64,000 nt of DNA from Symsagittifera roscoffensis (lineage: Eukaryota; Xenacoelomorpha; Acoela; Convolutidae). The stretch is taken from assembly GCF_963678635.1 (NCBI RefSeq), contig NC_087063.1:84427574-84491573 (forward strand). Direction: 5' to 3'. A program made the translations under genes and the position numbers. This document shows positions 29,938 through 40,293 of this stretch, piece after piece. The notes under the pieces are model-generated. The model searched no databases, was not told the DNA's origin, and was given only the letters and a program-made list of their open reading frames with translations. Numbering within the stretch: position 1 is the stretch's first letter; every line of letters begins with the position of its first letter.

Positions 29938-31597
29938 CTATCTGAACTTGTTGGACGCCCTGCTCCCACTCTGCTGTTCAGTGGTGTCCGGGTGTTGGTG
30001 TGGATGTAGGTTCTTGATGGCGTCGTTGAGTGCAGTGAGTCTACCGGAGAGATTGTCGAAGTGTCTGAACTGGTCGTCTGCTGTGGAACTGTGTCCGTCC
30101 ACGGTCACTGTCTTGTCCAGAGACTTCTCCATCTCAAAGTGCGCTATGCACAGACTCTGCTGACAGTTTCTCACCTGCAACAGAAAAGCGAGTGAGTCAC
30201 TGCTGTTCGCTCCATTCGCTCAAATGAAACCGAACTTCATTGATACTTTAAAACAGTATTAAAACCTGCCCATTACTTTTCCAAAAAACCAATTTCACAT
30301 TATCATTCTTTTATGTATGCGTTATTGCATATTACCCATTTTCTGGTAACCCGTTCAGCCAAAAGCGCTCATACCTAGTGTAGTAAAGAATATATTTATG
30401 TTGAGCTCAGTGTTGTCCATGAGCTTTAAAATATTGCTCCATTACTTGAAGAAAAAACAAATTATTAAATTTCCAGCGGCCACAAAACGATACTCAAATT
30501 GTTTGAACTACTGAAAATCTTGCAGATTTTGTTTATGAACTTGACTGTGCTATTATCGAGCATTGAAAACTTGAATGACTGGGCTTGATCTTTTATCTAT
30601 CAAACTAACTCCTGTAGATTTGGTATATTATACAGAGTTTTTATAGCATTAAATTAATTAATAAAAGTGAATACCAAAATCATTTAGTCCAAAAAGCTTG
30701 AATAGAAACCAATATATTCCAACACGGTACCGTTGCTTTTTTCTGACCAAGTACTCGTACGGTCATCGTTCATTTAAAATCACAATGAACACAAGGATAG
30801 CCGGTTAGTGTGCAAGTTGCTCAGAATGTTCCGACCAGTCCTAAAAAAATATTTTTTCAAACTGGTGTCGTTTATTTTGGCGTGGTGTGATAAAAGAATC
30901 TGAGCGAAAAAGTAGAGCTTACACATTTTCGTCAGTCATTGCAAAATAAACAAATTAGAAAAACATTTTTTGAAGACAAGTAACAAGAAAAACAAAAAAC
31001 CGAAAATACAAATTTCAAAAATCGAAAATACACACCCGAATACAAAGTTCCTCCCCATTTTCAAAAAGACTGAGCTAAAAAAGCTCTCACTTAAATTAAA
31101 AGTATGATTAAATAAACTATCAATTTTGTTAAGAAAAATACAAGTTAGAAAACGGAAATATTTATTTCTAGCAAAATAAAACGGATAGTTTTGTGCTGAC
31201 CACTCAAAGCGTGGGGGAAAAACTAAAGCCTAGTAGTCCCAATTTTCAACGCAATTTTAGGTACTCCAAAAAACTCGTGGGCAATCCAATGTAGCATGAT
31301 AAGTCAGCCCTTCGAGCAGTGACGCGAAATCCAAAAAGAATACCTAGTTTAAACTCAATGAACCTGTTCCATCTTCTGCAACATCTGCTGGAATCCGTCC
31401 TCTCTGTTGGGAGAGTGGAACTCACCGACCAGCTGGTCCAGTCTCAACTGGATGTTCTTCAGGCTCTTCATGTCCCCTCCTCCCCCTCCCGAAAAGGTGT
31501 GGCCATTCACGTGAGCGGAGGCAGAGTGATGCCCCCCTCCTCCCCCTACCCCGCCTCCACCACCCCCACCAACCCCTCCGTGCTCGCCCACATTCAT
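29938..31597 (-). CDS. CCDC28-like coiled-coil protein (paralog 1)
   Basis: Two exons join in phase 0: 31597-31364 (ATG, donor CAG/GTTCAT) and 30174-29938 (acceptor TTCTGTTGCAG, stop TAG), giving 156 residues. The N-terminus is Gly/His-rich (GGVGGGGGGGVGGGGGHH). Then come SLKNIQLRLDQLVGEFHS and MLQKMEQVRNCQQSLCIAHF, which match the core of CCDC28A/B (a conserved LLNDFHS, then QMEKVREMQ...LARLHF). RHFDNLSGRLTALNDAIKNL near the C-terminus corresponds to their last helix. Both parts should form short coiled coils. The length is a little below vertebrate CCDC28 proteins, and an extra upstream exon is possible. The intron falls inside the conserved QMEKVRE segment, unlike in paralog 2. It lies on the same strand as paralog 2, about 3.3 kb from it. 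Confidence 0.6.
30790..31070. repeat. Second copy of the GTTCCGACCA element, in an intron
   Basis: It begins AAGGATAGCCGGTTAG...GAATGTTCCGACCA (to 30837) and ends with AATACAAAGTTCCTCCCCATTTTC (31034 onward), the same end sequences as the 27.6-28.3 kb element. It lies inside the intron of CCDC28-like paralog 1. The inner part is diverged and the right inverted repeat is eroded. Confidence 0.4.
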
Positions 31598-31879
31598 TTC
31601 CAGCAGAAGTAAAACTGTCTACACTGGATTTGGAAAGAAAATTGCAACGAACAAAACGTAAATGTCCTTTGAGAGAGCGGTTTCGCCGTTTCTTCAGATA
31701 ATAAGAAAAAGGTGAAAGATAGAATCAAGTAATGTTTGCAACATAAAATCTGAAAAAAAAAAAAATGAGATTGACCTAGAAAACAATTCAGTATAAGTAT
31801 AAATTTGCCAAGCCTATAGCATTTTTTTTATTTATAATACCAAAAATCATCGGTACCAAGCTCGTTTAGTTCACTTCCA

Positions 31880-34481
31880 AACAGTGATGCAAGCAAAGTT
31901 GGAAAAAAGGGGAAACAAGAAGCTCCAGTAACTTCAGTCAGGAAGTCTTTCACTACAGGCCTTCACAATATACTTGACACGGACCTACTGGGGGAGCTGA
32001 CGACAGCAGACAGCCAGTTAGGCCAACTAAGAAAACACATCTTAGCAAAAGACAGAGAAGGATTTTCGAGACTGGGCAGCTAGATGGCAAACTTTTGGGA
32101 CGACGCCTCAGTAATTAACGATTGCATTATCATTGACAACAGAGTAGCAATTCCAACATGTCTGAGGAAAGCGGTAATGGCTCGATTGCACAGGACACAC
32201 TCAGGACAGGAGGCAATGGTGGATGCGGCACAATATCTATGGTGGCCAAAATGCACAGGGAGATCATAGACTTGTGCCAATCCTGCAAATCATGCTCAGC
32301 GTATGGTAAGAACCTTAAAACGTCAAAATCATTCAATTCGGTAGAACCTTTGCCGGAATTATCGGGAGTGAATGAAGAATTACAAATGGATCTTGCTGGT
32401 CCCATGTTCGATTCTAAGGGGAAAAAAACTATTTATACTAGTCGCAATTGATCGGTTTTCGAAATACCCATCTGCCATGATCACCAGGAAGTCAGGGAGC
32501 GAGAAAATACTCAAATTTTTCAACAATTATATCCACCAACATAGTATACCAAAGAATTTAAGGACAAACCAATATTCGGGATTCAAAAACGCTAAGCTAG
32601 CAGAATTTTGTAAATCTAAGGAAATAAATCAAGTATTCTGTCCAGTAGGAGACCACCGAGGGTGTGGGTTGGTAGAAAGATGTATTCAGACGATAAAAAA
32701 AACTAGGCACAATGCAATTGGATCCAAAATTTGAAGATATACAATCAGCAGTCAAGTCGATATTGGAAGATATTCGGATAACGCGTCACAGCATTCTTAA
32801 GAAGTCACCATTCGAACTTCATTTTGGACGGAGACCGAATACAGAATGGTCTAACTTTAGGGATAAATTAATCTGTTCTTTGAATCTAGATCAACAGAAA
32901 CTGGAGAGATCCCTACTGAGGCCGGAGGAAATGCGAGAATCGGCAGACTCAAGAACCAGACTGAAGGTGGTGAAGAAGGGAATGGTGAGCAGAGACGTGT
33001 CACCAACCCGTTGAAGAAAACAGAGGAAGAGCCAGATAGCATTAGGACATTAGAAAATCTGGCGAAGGCAGCATCTGACTGGAAATCGCGCAAAAGACAC
33101 CTCACACACAAGGAGGGATCCGAGGCGCTGAGAAAACTGACAGAAAGAAATCCATTATTAGCAGCAAGCCTCAGAGGCGACTTGAACCAAGGGACTTGAA
33201 CCGATTCAGAGTGGAACAGGAGACGCCAGCACAGAGAACAAAAACAAGTAATCTTGAGCTCGATCTTATTCACTACCCGGAGAAGGCAGTTGTATATCGG
33301 AAGATTTTAGACAGGAAATCGGGTCGACCTTTATTCAAACTGTTTAATGGGAAAATCGTTAAGGTTACTACCAAAACTTACATCACTGAAAATGGGAAAG
33401 TAATTAGAAAGAACCACATATCGCTTAAACCGAAATTCAAGACAGTATACTGTTCAGATTTAGGTACAAAGACACCGGCCGAAAGCACACCGAGGAAGCC
33501 ATTTTACCAGTGCAGTTCAAGTAGACCAAATAGACCAGTACACATCTTGCCAAGACCAGATGTTTCGCCGGTTTCATCGTCGAACTCAGATGCAGAAAAT
33601 AAAGAGGAGCCATTCGCGACATTGGACAGACTGCAAGCCAAGACGATTAAGTTATATTCCTCATTGACGAAGATAGCAAAGAAGAATCCGCCAACTCTAG
33701 CATCCAGATATGTACTACGAGAAGTTGCAAGCGGTGGAATAATCGACCTGACTATGTCCTCGAGTAGTTCTCCAGAGCACGAGGTGCAGGTGGTACAGCC
33801 GGTAGCAAATAAGCCAGACGCGTAAACGACAGAAGAATGCCCAATTTCCGTAGTACCAATCTCAGCAAAGGAGGTGCAAGGTACGAGCCAGGCGTTAGAG
33901 AGAATTGACTGTCCAATATCCTCAGTACCAATAACAGAGAAAATAAAACGCAAAGCAACTCAGAGGAAGGTCAGCAATGGACAGAAGCGGAGAAGATAAT
34001 TACTTCACAGAGTAAGGAAGGAAAGACGGATGCGAAGATAGGGACAACTTCAGGAGTGGCGAAAAAGAGATAGGAGGAAACCAAAACAGTAGACAAAATG
34101 AGACCAGAGAAAAGGAAAGAGAAAAAGAGCGGTGAACGAGATAAAGACTCACAGGTCTCAAGCAATTCAAGGTCATCGGGCAGAAGTAAGCGGCAGACAC
34201 AGTTCTTTGGAAGCCCACTAAAACATTCAGTCATGATTATAGAGGAGAAATCGGGACTACAAACGAGTCCAAAATCACTGGGAGATATTCCGTCGTCATC
34301 GGGAAATACACCGTCACCATCACCGAGGAGGAAACTAAGGAGACCAACGTTCGCGACTAATAAGCCGGAGCAAGTACAAGGAAAGAAAACTCTCTGATAT
34401 TTTAAACTCATTGATTAAATTGTTTACTGTGAACCTGTGACTGAATTTCATACGTTGTCTGAAATTTTCGAGAGGGGGAAA
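31880..34481 (+). mobile_element. Ty3/Gypsy element, broken 3' half
   Basis: Plus-strand fragments carry an integrase. The HHCC zinc-binding part (MARLHRTHSG...LCQSCKSC, about 32176-32300) is split by a frameshift near 32,240. The catalytic core starts at MDLAGPMF, with another frameshift near 32,417 in a poly-A run. Its second catalytic Asp appears as Asn (RTNQYSGF), and a GLVERCIQTIKK segment holds the Glu. A longer open frame (33196-33825) and a basic tail ending near 34397 make up the integrase C-terminus or a 3' ORF. gag, protease, RT and the 5' LTR are absent. The element cannot be autonomous. Confidence 0.75.
33196..33825 (+). pseudogene. Gypsy integrase C-terminal / 3' ORF remnant
   Basis: An open frame of about 209 codons, rich in Lys, Ser and Pro, that follows the integrase-core fragments in another frame. 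It contains LFKLFNGKIVKVTTKTYITE, which could be a chromodomain-like or GPY/F-like beta segment, and then a disordered tail. No enzyme motif is visible. It is interpreted as part of the Gypsy element because it sits between the integrase and the polypurine tract. Confidence 0.4.
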
Positions 34482-34750
34482 TGTGGTGGTAGTGAGTTGA
34501 CCACCTAGGATAGAGGACGTAATGAATGAACTATGCATCATATTAGCATCATGTTAGAGATCATTTGGTTAATGCAAATTAAAGACCTGCCAATCATGTC
34601 TATTGATCTAACAGCTTGGTGGTGCTAAAACCAGGACTCACTCTTCGTTAGCTATTGCAAGATTATAGTTACCTTCCATTCAATGATCCATATTTACTTA
34701 TTTAACTTTAGTATTAATTCAACCGTATTATTAGTTCAGTTTTCATTTAA
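34482..34750 (+). repeat. Gypsy 3' LTR (start clear, end uncertain)
   Basis: A polypurine tract (GAGAGGGGGAAA, 34470-34481) is followed directly by TGTGGTGGTAGTGAG, the expected layout of a 3' LTR start. The LTR body contains GACTCACTC and AT-rich sequence. The right end and a target-site duplication could not be fixed, and there is no second LTR in the window. Confidence 0.5.
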
Positions 34751-35305
34751 ATTTAGGGGATATCACATCCATTTAAAAAAAACTATCTTGTTTTTGAAAT
34801 TATAAAAACTGCTGGCATCAATTTAAATTTTTCCGAAACTACATAAATATTTCTTTAGACATTTAAATTTTTCTTCAGTCTGATTTTTAGCAGTTTCTCT
34901 GCCAATTTTGGGGACTTTTCGAAATTTTGTGACGAAAATTCCAAAACAATTTTTGGGCATATCTAGTCTCTACAAAAATTCATCAAATTTGTGGTGAAAA
35001 AATTTAGATTGTTTGCTTTTTCCGCGGATCTGCGAAATGTGAAATCAATTATCATAAGATAACTCTACTTTGGCGTGGAATCGAATACCGCCCGAGCAAC
35101 TTACTATTTTTTTTTTCAATTTAAAGTGCTCGATTTAAATTTAAAAAATTTCATTTAAATCGAGTGGGCTCATAAATTCACATTTAAATAAATTGAAATT
35201 TAAATGAAAAGCTAAATAGTCTTTTTTAAAATTGACATCACTGCTTCCAAATGATAATCCTAATTTGTATTTTTATATTCGGAAGAATGATTAGTTTTAT
35301 CTCAT
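34751..35305. other. AT-rich spacer with TTTAAAT repeats
   Basis: It is dominated by recurring ATTTAAAT words. A perfect 12-bp hairpin (CTCGATTTAAAT at 35129-35140, inverted at 35153-35164) is present. No exon is seen. It is likely the 3' flank of the coiled-coil gene to the right and possibly the end of the LTR. Confidence 0.4.
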
Positions 35306-36313
35306 CTATATAACATCCATAGCCTGGCTTTGATTTGGAACTGAGATTCTCTTGCTTTCTTCTGGGTTCTCTTTAGCCACTTTAATGCTTTCAGAAGATT
35401 CCGTATCTTTGCTAAACTCTTCCTTTACTTCATCTTCAACATTTTTTAAACGGCTCTCTTTGACTTCCCTATTGAACATTTTCAGTTTAATATTCCGAAT
35501 TTCGTCGAAAGTTCGCAATAATTGGGTTTCTAACGCGTCGTTTTCTTGATTAACCGTTTCTAGTTCTGTCTGAGTTGCGGACAACTTTCCCTCTAGATTT
35601 TCTATAGAACATCTAAGTTCTTTCTTCTCATGATCACTCGAACTCTTGACTTCAATTAGCTCTTTTTCAAGAGTCTTCTTTGTGACGTCTAATGAACTGA
35701 TCAATTGTTCAAATTTTTTCAGCTCTGAAACCAGCTTTGATCTTTCTTGCTCTGAAGTTTTCGCTGTGGCCGATAGTTTACGATTACAATCTACCAATTC
35801 GTTCATATTGGCTTCAATTGTCAATAAAGTGTTTGCATTTAATTTTTTCACATCTTGTATCTTTTGAAACATTTTGTTGATGTTTTCGATTTCCATCGCT
35901 AAATCGTTTCTCTGAATATTCAATTGATTTTGTTCTGCTTTCAAATTGTTGTTGTAATTTTGCAGCTCTAGAATTTTCAAATCTGATTTGTGCAGTTTTT
36001 TCTTGAACATTTCTAGTTCCTCTTCAAGTGCCGCTCTTTGATTTTCCAGTAACTTTTTCTCGCTACTCATTGAAATTTTCTCTTTATCCATTTCCACTTT
36101 TAAGTTCGAATATTCTAAATCTTTATCTTCTAATTTTCGTTGTAACTCAACTACTAGTTTTTCTTTGATTTCGCAGCTTATTCTTTCGTTGTTCAGTGAG
36201 TGCAATAATTGCGTTTCGAGTGTTTGGTTTCGTTTGCGCAGAAGTTGGTTCTCCGAAAAGAGACCTTCTACTCGAGATGTCAGACCATTGAACACATTCC
36301 AAACAGGCTCCAT
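35306..36313 (-). CDS. Intronless coiled-coil protein, unidentified
   Basis: An uninterrupted frame of 335 codons from ATG (context AAAAATGG) to TAG. Residues about 10-275 are almost continuous heptad-type coiled coil rich in Glu, Lys, Leu, Gln and Asn (for example EKKLLENQRAALEEELEMF). A Ser/Glu/Lys-rich tail with EVKEEFSKDTESSESIKVAK ends in SQAMDVI. There are no signal peptide, membrane segments or catalytic motifs. Coiled coils of this kind occur in centrosomal, golgin and kinesin-associated proteins, and the family cannot be named from composition. It lies between the Gypsy LTR and the 3' end of arfaptin, on the same strand as arfaptin. A retrocopy of a spliced gene is possible. Confidence 0.6.
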   Translation of the reverse strand: MEPVWNVFNGLTSRVEGLFSENQLLRKRNQTLETQLLHSLNNERISCEIKEKLVVELQRKLEDKDLEYSNLKVEMDKEKISMSSEKKLLENQRAALEEELEMFKKKLHKSDLKILELQNYNNNLKAEQNQLNIQRNDLAMEIENINKMFQKIQDVKKLNANTLLTIEANMNELVDCNRKLSATAKTSEQERSKLVSELKKFEQLISSLDVTKKTLEKELIEVKSSSDHEKKELRCSIENLEGKLSATQTELETVNQENDALETQLLRTFDEIRNIKLKMFNREVKESRLKNVEDEVKEEFSKDTESSESIKVAKENPEESKRISVPNQSQAMDVI

Positions 36314-37374
36314 TTTTGATTAATAAGTCAACCAGAAAAATCTGGTTCGAGTTTTGGGGCAAAACTTTTTGATTGCTTTTTGAAAAAAAAACTGGAGAAG
36401 CCTGAAAACTTTTCGTGTAGCGTTAACTAGAGTCATTTTGCAATCCGATTTTTAATTCTGAGAATGAGGGGATAGATGGACAAAATTAAAAAACACAAGC
36501 AAATTATTCACTTAATAAATGATAAATTTAAATACAATTCAAATATTAACAAATTAGTTCAAATGAACATTATAAACACAATGAAGCCACTCTGCTGATC
36601 AACTTTTTCTCTCAAAAAAAATCAAGTTATCGGGAAAAAAAGTTTTTATTTATTAATTCTTCGGCAGAGCTCAGCAAGAAAAACTACCTCAGATACTTCA
36701 AATGCACTTCTAGCCCGATGAATACGACCTTCATATACACCACATCACATCAGCATAAAAGCATGAGTATGGAAAGGACCATAGACCACTGTAACCCTTC
36801 ACTATTGCTTGAAACTTTCCACCAGCATCGACGTAATTTGTTTACTTTTCAGCATAAAACACTCGCAAGTAGCTACTGAATTTACACACTTAGTAAGCAC
36901 TCAGAAAACCATCTGTTCACCATTAAGAAAACAGAGCGTTCAGTTACTGTACAATAATTTGGTGAAATACGTTACAAATTTGTGATATGCTAAGCCTTGT
37001 TTAAGTTTCTGAATCTAATAATTTTTCAGAATCCAGAGGGAAAATGATTGGGTGGAGACAATAACATAGACACACAATAATGTAGAGTGATGACATCGCT
37101 ATATTAGAGACTGCAGTTTTATCAGTTCAGAAAGAGTAATCAGATTCGGGTTTTTTTGCATGCAATTTTTGTATTCATCTTCAAAAATTAGAAAATTTTG
37201 AAAGTTTCTGTACACTGATGCTAGGAACCTTGTCATTTATAATATAACATTTTCACCCTAACGCTCAGGCCAAAGAACGTTCAAACCATAATTAGTCTGA
37301 TAAAATTGCAGCCTTTGTCTTTATTATGGAACCAGTTGACTGTCTTCATCGTGTTGGCCATGTGGTGAGCCCTT
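36314..37374. other. Intergenic region / arfaptin 3' flank
   Basis: AT-rich DNA between the coiled-coil gene start and the arfaptin stop codon. No open frame of note. It probably contains the arfaptin 3'UTR and the promoter of the coiled-coil gene. Confidence 0.45.
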
Positions 37375-40262
37375 TCAGTGCAGCTCCAGGAAAGAGGGTG
37401 CCTCGCCCTCTTCCACTTTGACCTTGAACTGCTTCACCACAGTGTCCAACTCCTCTGCATTGCCAGACATGAAGGCAGCCAGTGCTGTCTCGAATAAGGT
37501 CAACTGACGGGTCATCACCTTCACCTGTTAAGAAAGATAAACTAAGAAGGGCAATAACAAACAGTGCTAAGCAACTTTTGTTATCATCACTTTCTGTCTA
37601 ATCTTAACCCAAGCACTTGCCATACAACACAAATATAATCAAAACATGAAGCGAAAAAAAAATTTGAATGTTGAAAAAAAATTTAATTTAATTGATTTAA
37701 TTTAATAAATTGATTTAATTTATCCAGACAAAACTTGAGTTTTCGAATGCGTTTTTCTCAATTTGGGTTAAAATTAGACAAAAGTGAAGACAACAAAAGT
37801 TGCTTAGAATTTCATCACAATTAATATGGTGCAATTTTTTCTTCGAAATTCTCAAACAAAATTTTACCCGAAATTAAGTCATTTTGGCTTTTTTCCATTA
37901 ATCAAAAATGACGCCGAAACTACTTTGTTAATTGATGAGAAAAAATATCACAAGAAGCCTATTACACAGACCAACAAAGTTCTAGAAGGATTAAATCTCC
38001 AAAAGTTTGACTAAATTGCTTATAATTTGTTTATAAGCAAAGATTTTGGGTTTTTTACAGTGAAAATCAAATTTCTTGACTATCAAGCAAAAATATTTTT
38101 TCTTATACAGGTTTTTGGAGATTTAACCTTTCTAGAACTTTATTGGGCTATGTAAGAGGCTTTTTGTGATATATATTTCTCATCACTTAACTAAGTAGTT
38201 CCAGCGAAATTTTTGAATAGTTGAAAAAAAAAGCCAAAATGACCCATTTTGCACCATATTAATTCTGATTAGAAGCTAAGCAACTTTTGTTTTATTCACT
38301 TTCTGTCTAATCTTAACCCAATTGGAGAAAAAAGTGTTTGAAAATTCAAGTTTTTTTCATTTTGTCCGGATAAATTAAATCAGTACTGTTCTAGGTGAAA
38401 CAAAATTTTCGCATGTCTCGATAAAAAACAATTAGGGGGCCAGCTAAAGCTGGGGGTACGTAATGATATTGAATGAATTTGCTATAATGATGCGGCACGA
38501 AAGTGTGATTTCAAAAATTTTACTTTGCCCAAAACCTTAGTTGTTTCTCTACTATATAAAGAGAGTAAAAAAACTTCCAGATAATCAACTTTTCCAGGGA
38601 GATAACATTTCTACAAAAAATTAAGGCGTCATCGCTTCTGCAGGAACAATTATCGCAACCGGCTCTTTGAATTGAACTTTTCATTTCAGATTTGATTGTG
38701 TGTTTCTAAAAAAAAACGGTCAAAAGGTTTTCCAAAGTTCATAACTTTTTTCTCAAAAAAGAATGTTGCGGCAAAGATTCCCAAATCTGAGTTTCCCGAT
38801 CAAACAAACTTGAGAATTGGCAAGGTAGTTTTCGCATAAAGTCAAAAAACTTCCTAAAACTGTTAAAATTGCAAAACTTGTTTGAAGGCACTAAATTTTT
38901 TCTCAAACAAACTGCGTATAGCCAATTATCAACTTACTTTCAAAAACATTTTGTTTCGATTAAATCCATGATATCAGATTTGGCAGGATAGTTAGCGAGA
39001 AAGTCAACAAATCAAAAACTTGACTTCTCCGAAAAACAAATCTTTTTGTGTAAAAAAAGTGCATAGCCGCCTATGCAGACGGAATTTACGAAAACTGTTA
39101 TTTCGATTGAACTCAAAACCCTCAGATTTGGGAGGGCAGTTCTCGATAAAAGGTCAAAAAACAGAAATTTCCGAGGGCCATAACTTTAAGTGTCGGAAAA
39201 ATTTGGGCTTAGTCGCTTAAGCAAATGAGCTTCCCGTTCTTTGAATTGAACACAAAATCTCAGATATGTCAAAGTTTTCGATATTTTTCAAAAAATTTAA
39301 AAAACGGTCAAAAATCGACTTTTCCGAGGACTTTTCGTGTAAAAACTTTGTGAGTGGCCGCTAAAGCAAGAGAGCTTCCCACTGCCTGTTATCGCCATTG
39401 AAACCATGATATCAGATAAGAGAGGCTAGTTTACGAAAAAAAAATCAAGATTCACAAAATTCTGAGGGCTATAACTTAGTGTAAAAAAATTGCGCGCAGC
39501 CGCATATGCAGGAGGCTTTTAAAAACTGTTCTAATCATTGAAAGTAAGAAGTCAAATTCGAGAGGGTTAGTTTCCGAGAAAACGAAAAAATATATAAATG
39601 GGTCAAATATTCCCCCACAGACTTTTTTGAAGGCTGAAGACAGAGGGGTCAAGTGAAAAGAGACTCTTTGGGAGTATGGAGGCTCATATTAAAGTAGGCG
39701 GTCTTTTAGTTCCCTGATACGACCCAAAATTAGTTATTAAGCCCATATAATTTGGGCAGAGCAATTTTTTAGCGAAACAAAAAAGGAAATACGAAGTCAA
39801 GGTAAATAAAATTACATATTGTATGAGTAAATCAAACAGTAAAAGCAACATTAAATAAAAATGCGCACAGCAAAAAAAAAAGATTCCATGATGTGACAAC
39901 TAAGCCCACAACAGATAGGCGACAAATAATTGGCCGACAATTTTATTTGAAAGAATATTTTCTGTTTGAAAAAAAAAAACAGGTCCTGGTCAGATTCAAA
40001 TCCAGAACCTTTGCCGTCCAAGGCATATTCTTTCAGAAAGGCGACCCCTGGAAGCGACCGCGAAGGCATGAAAACTTCCTGGAGAAGACAAGTCTCAAAA
40101 GAAATGGAACCGCTCCTAAAACCCTATCGTTGCCCAAAGAAGAAATGGGAGGAAACGTGGATGGAGATGTGTCAAGAAACTGCTGAAAACCGCCAATAGT
40201 GAAGAGCTGTTGTATGCGACTTAACCATGGCGGACAAAAGGCAGCAATGCCTGCAAACGTCC

Positions 40263-40293
<31 letters not shown>

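Noticed and set aside
32857-33273. 138-codon minus-strand frame
   Set aside because: It is antisense to the Gypsy integrase region, whose plus-strand motifs are recognisable.
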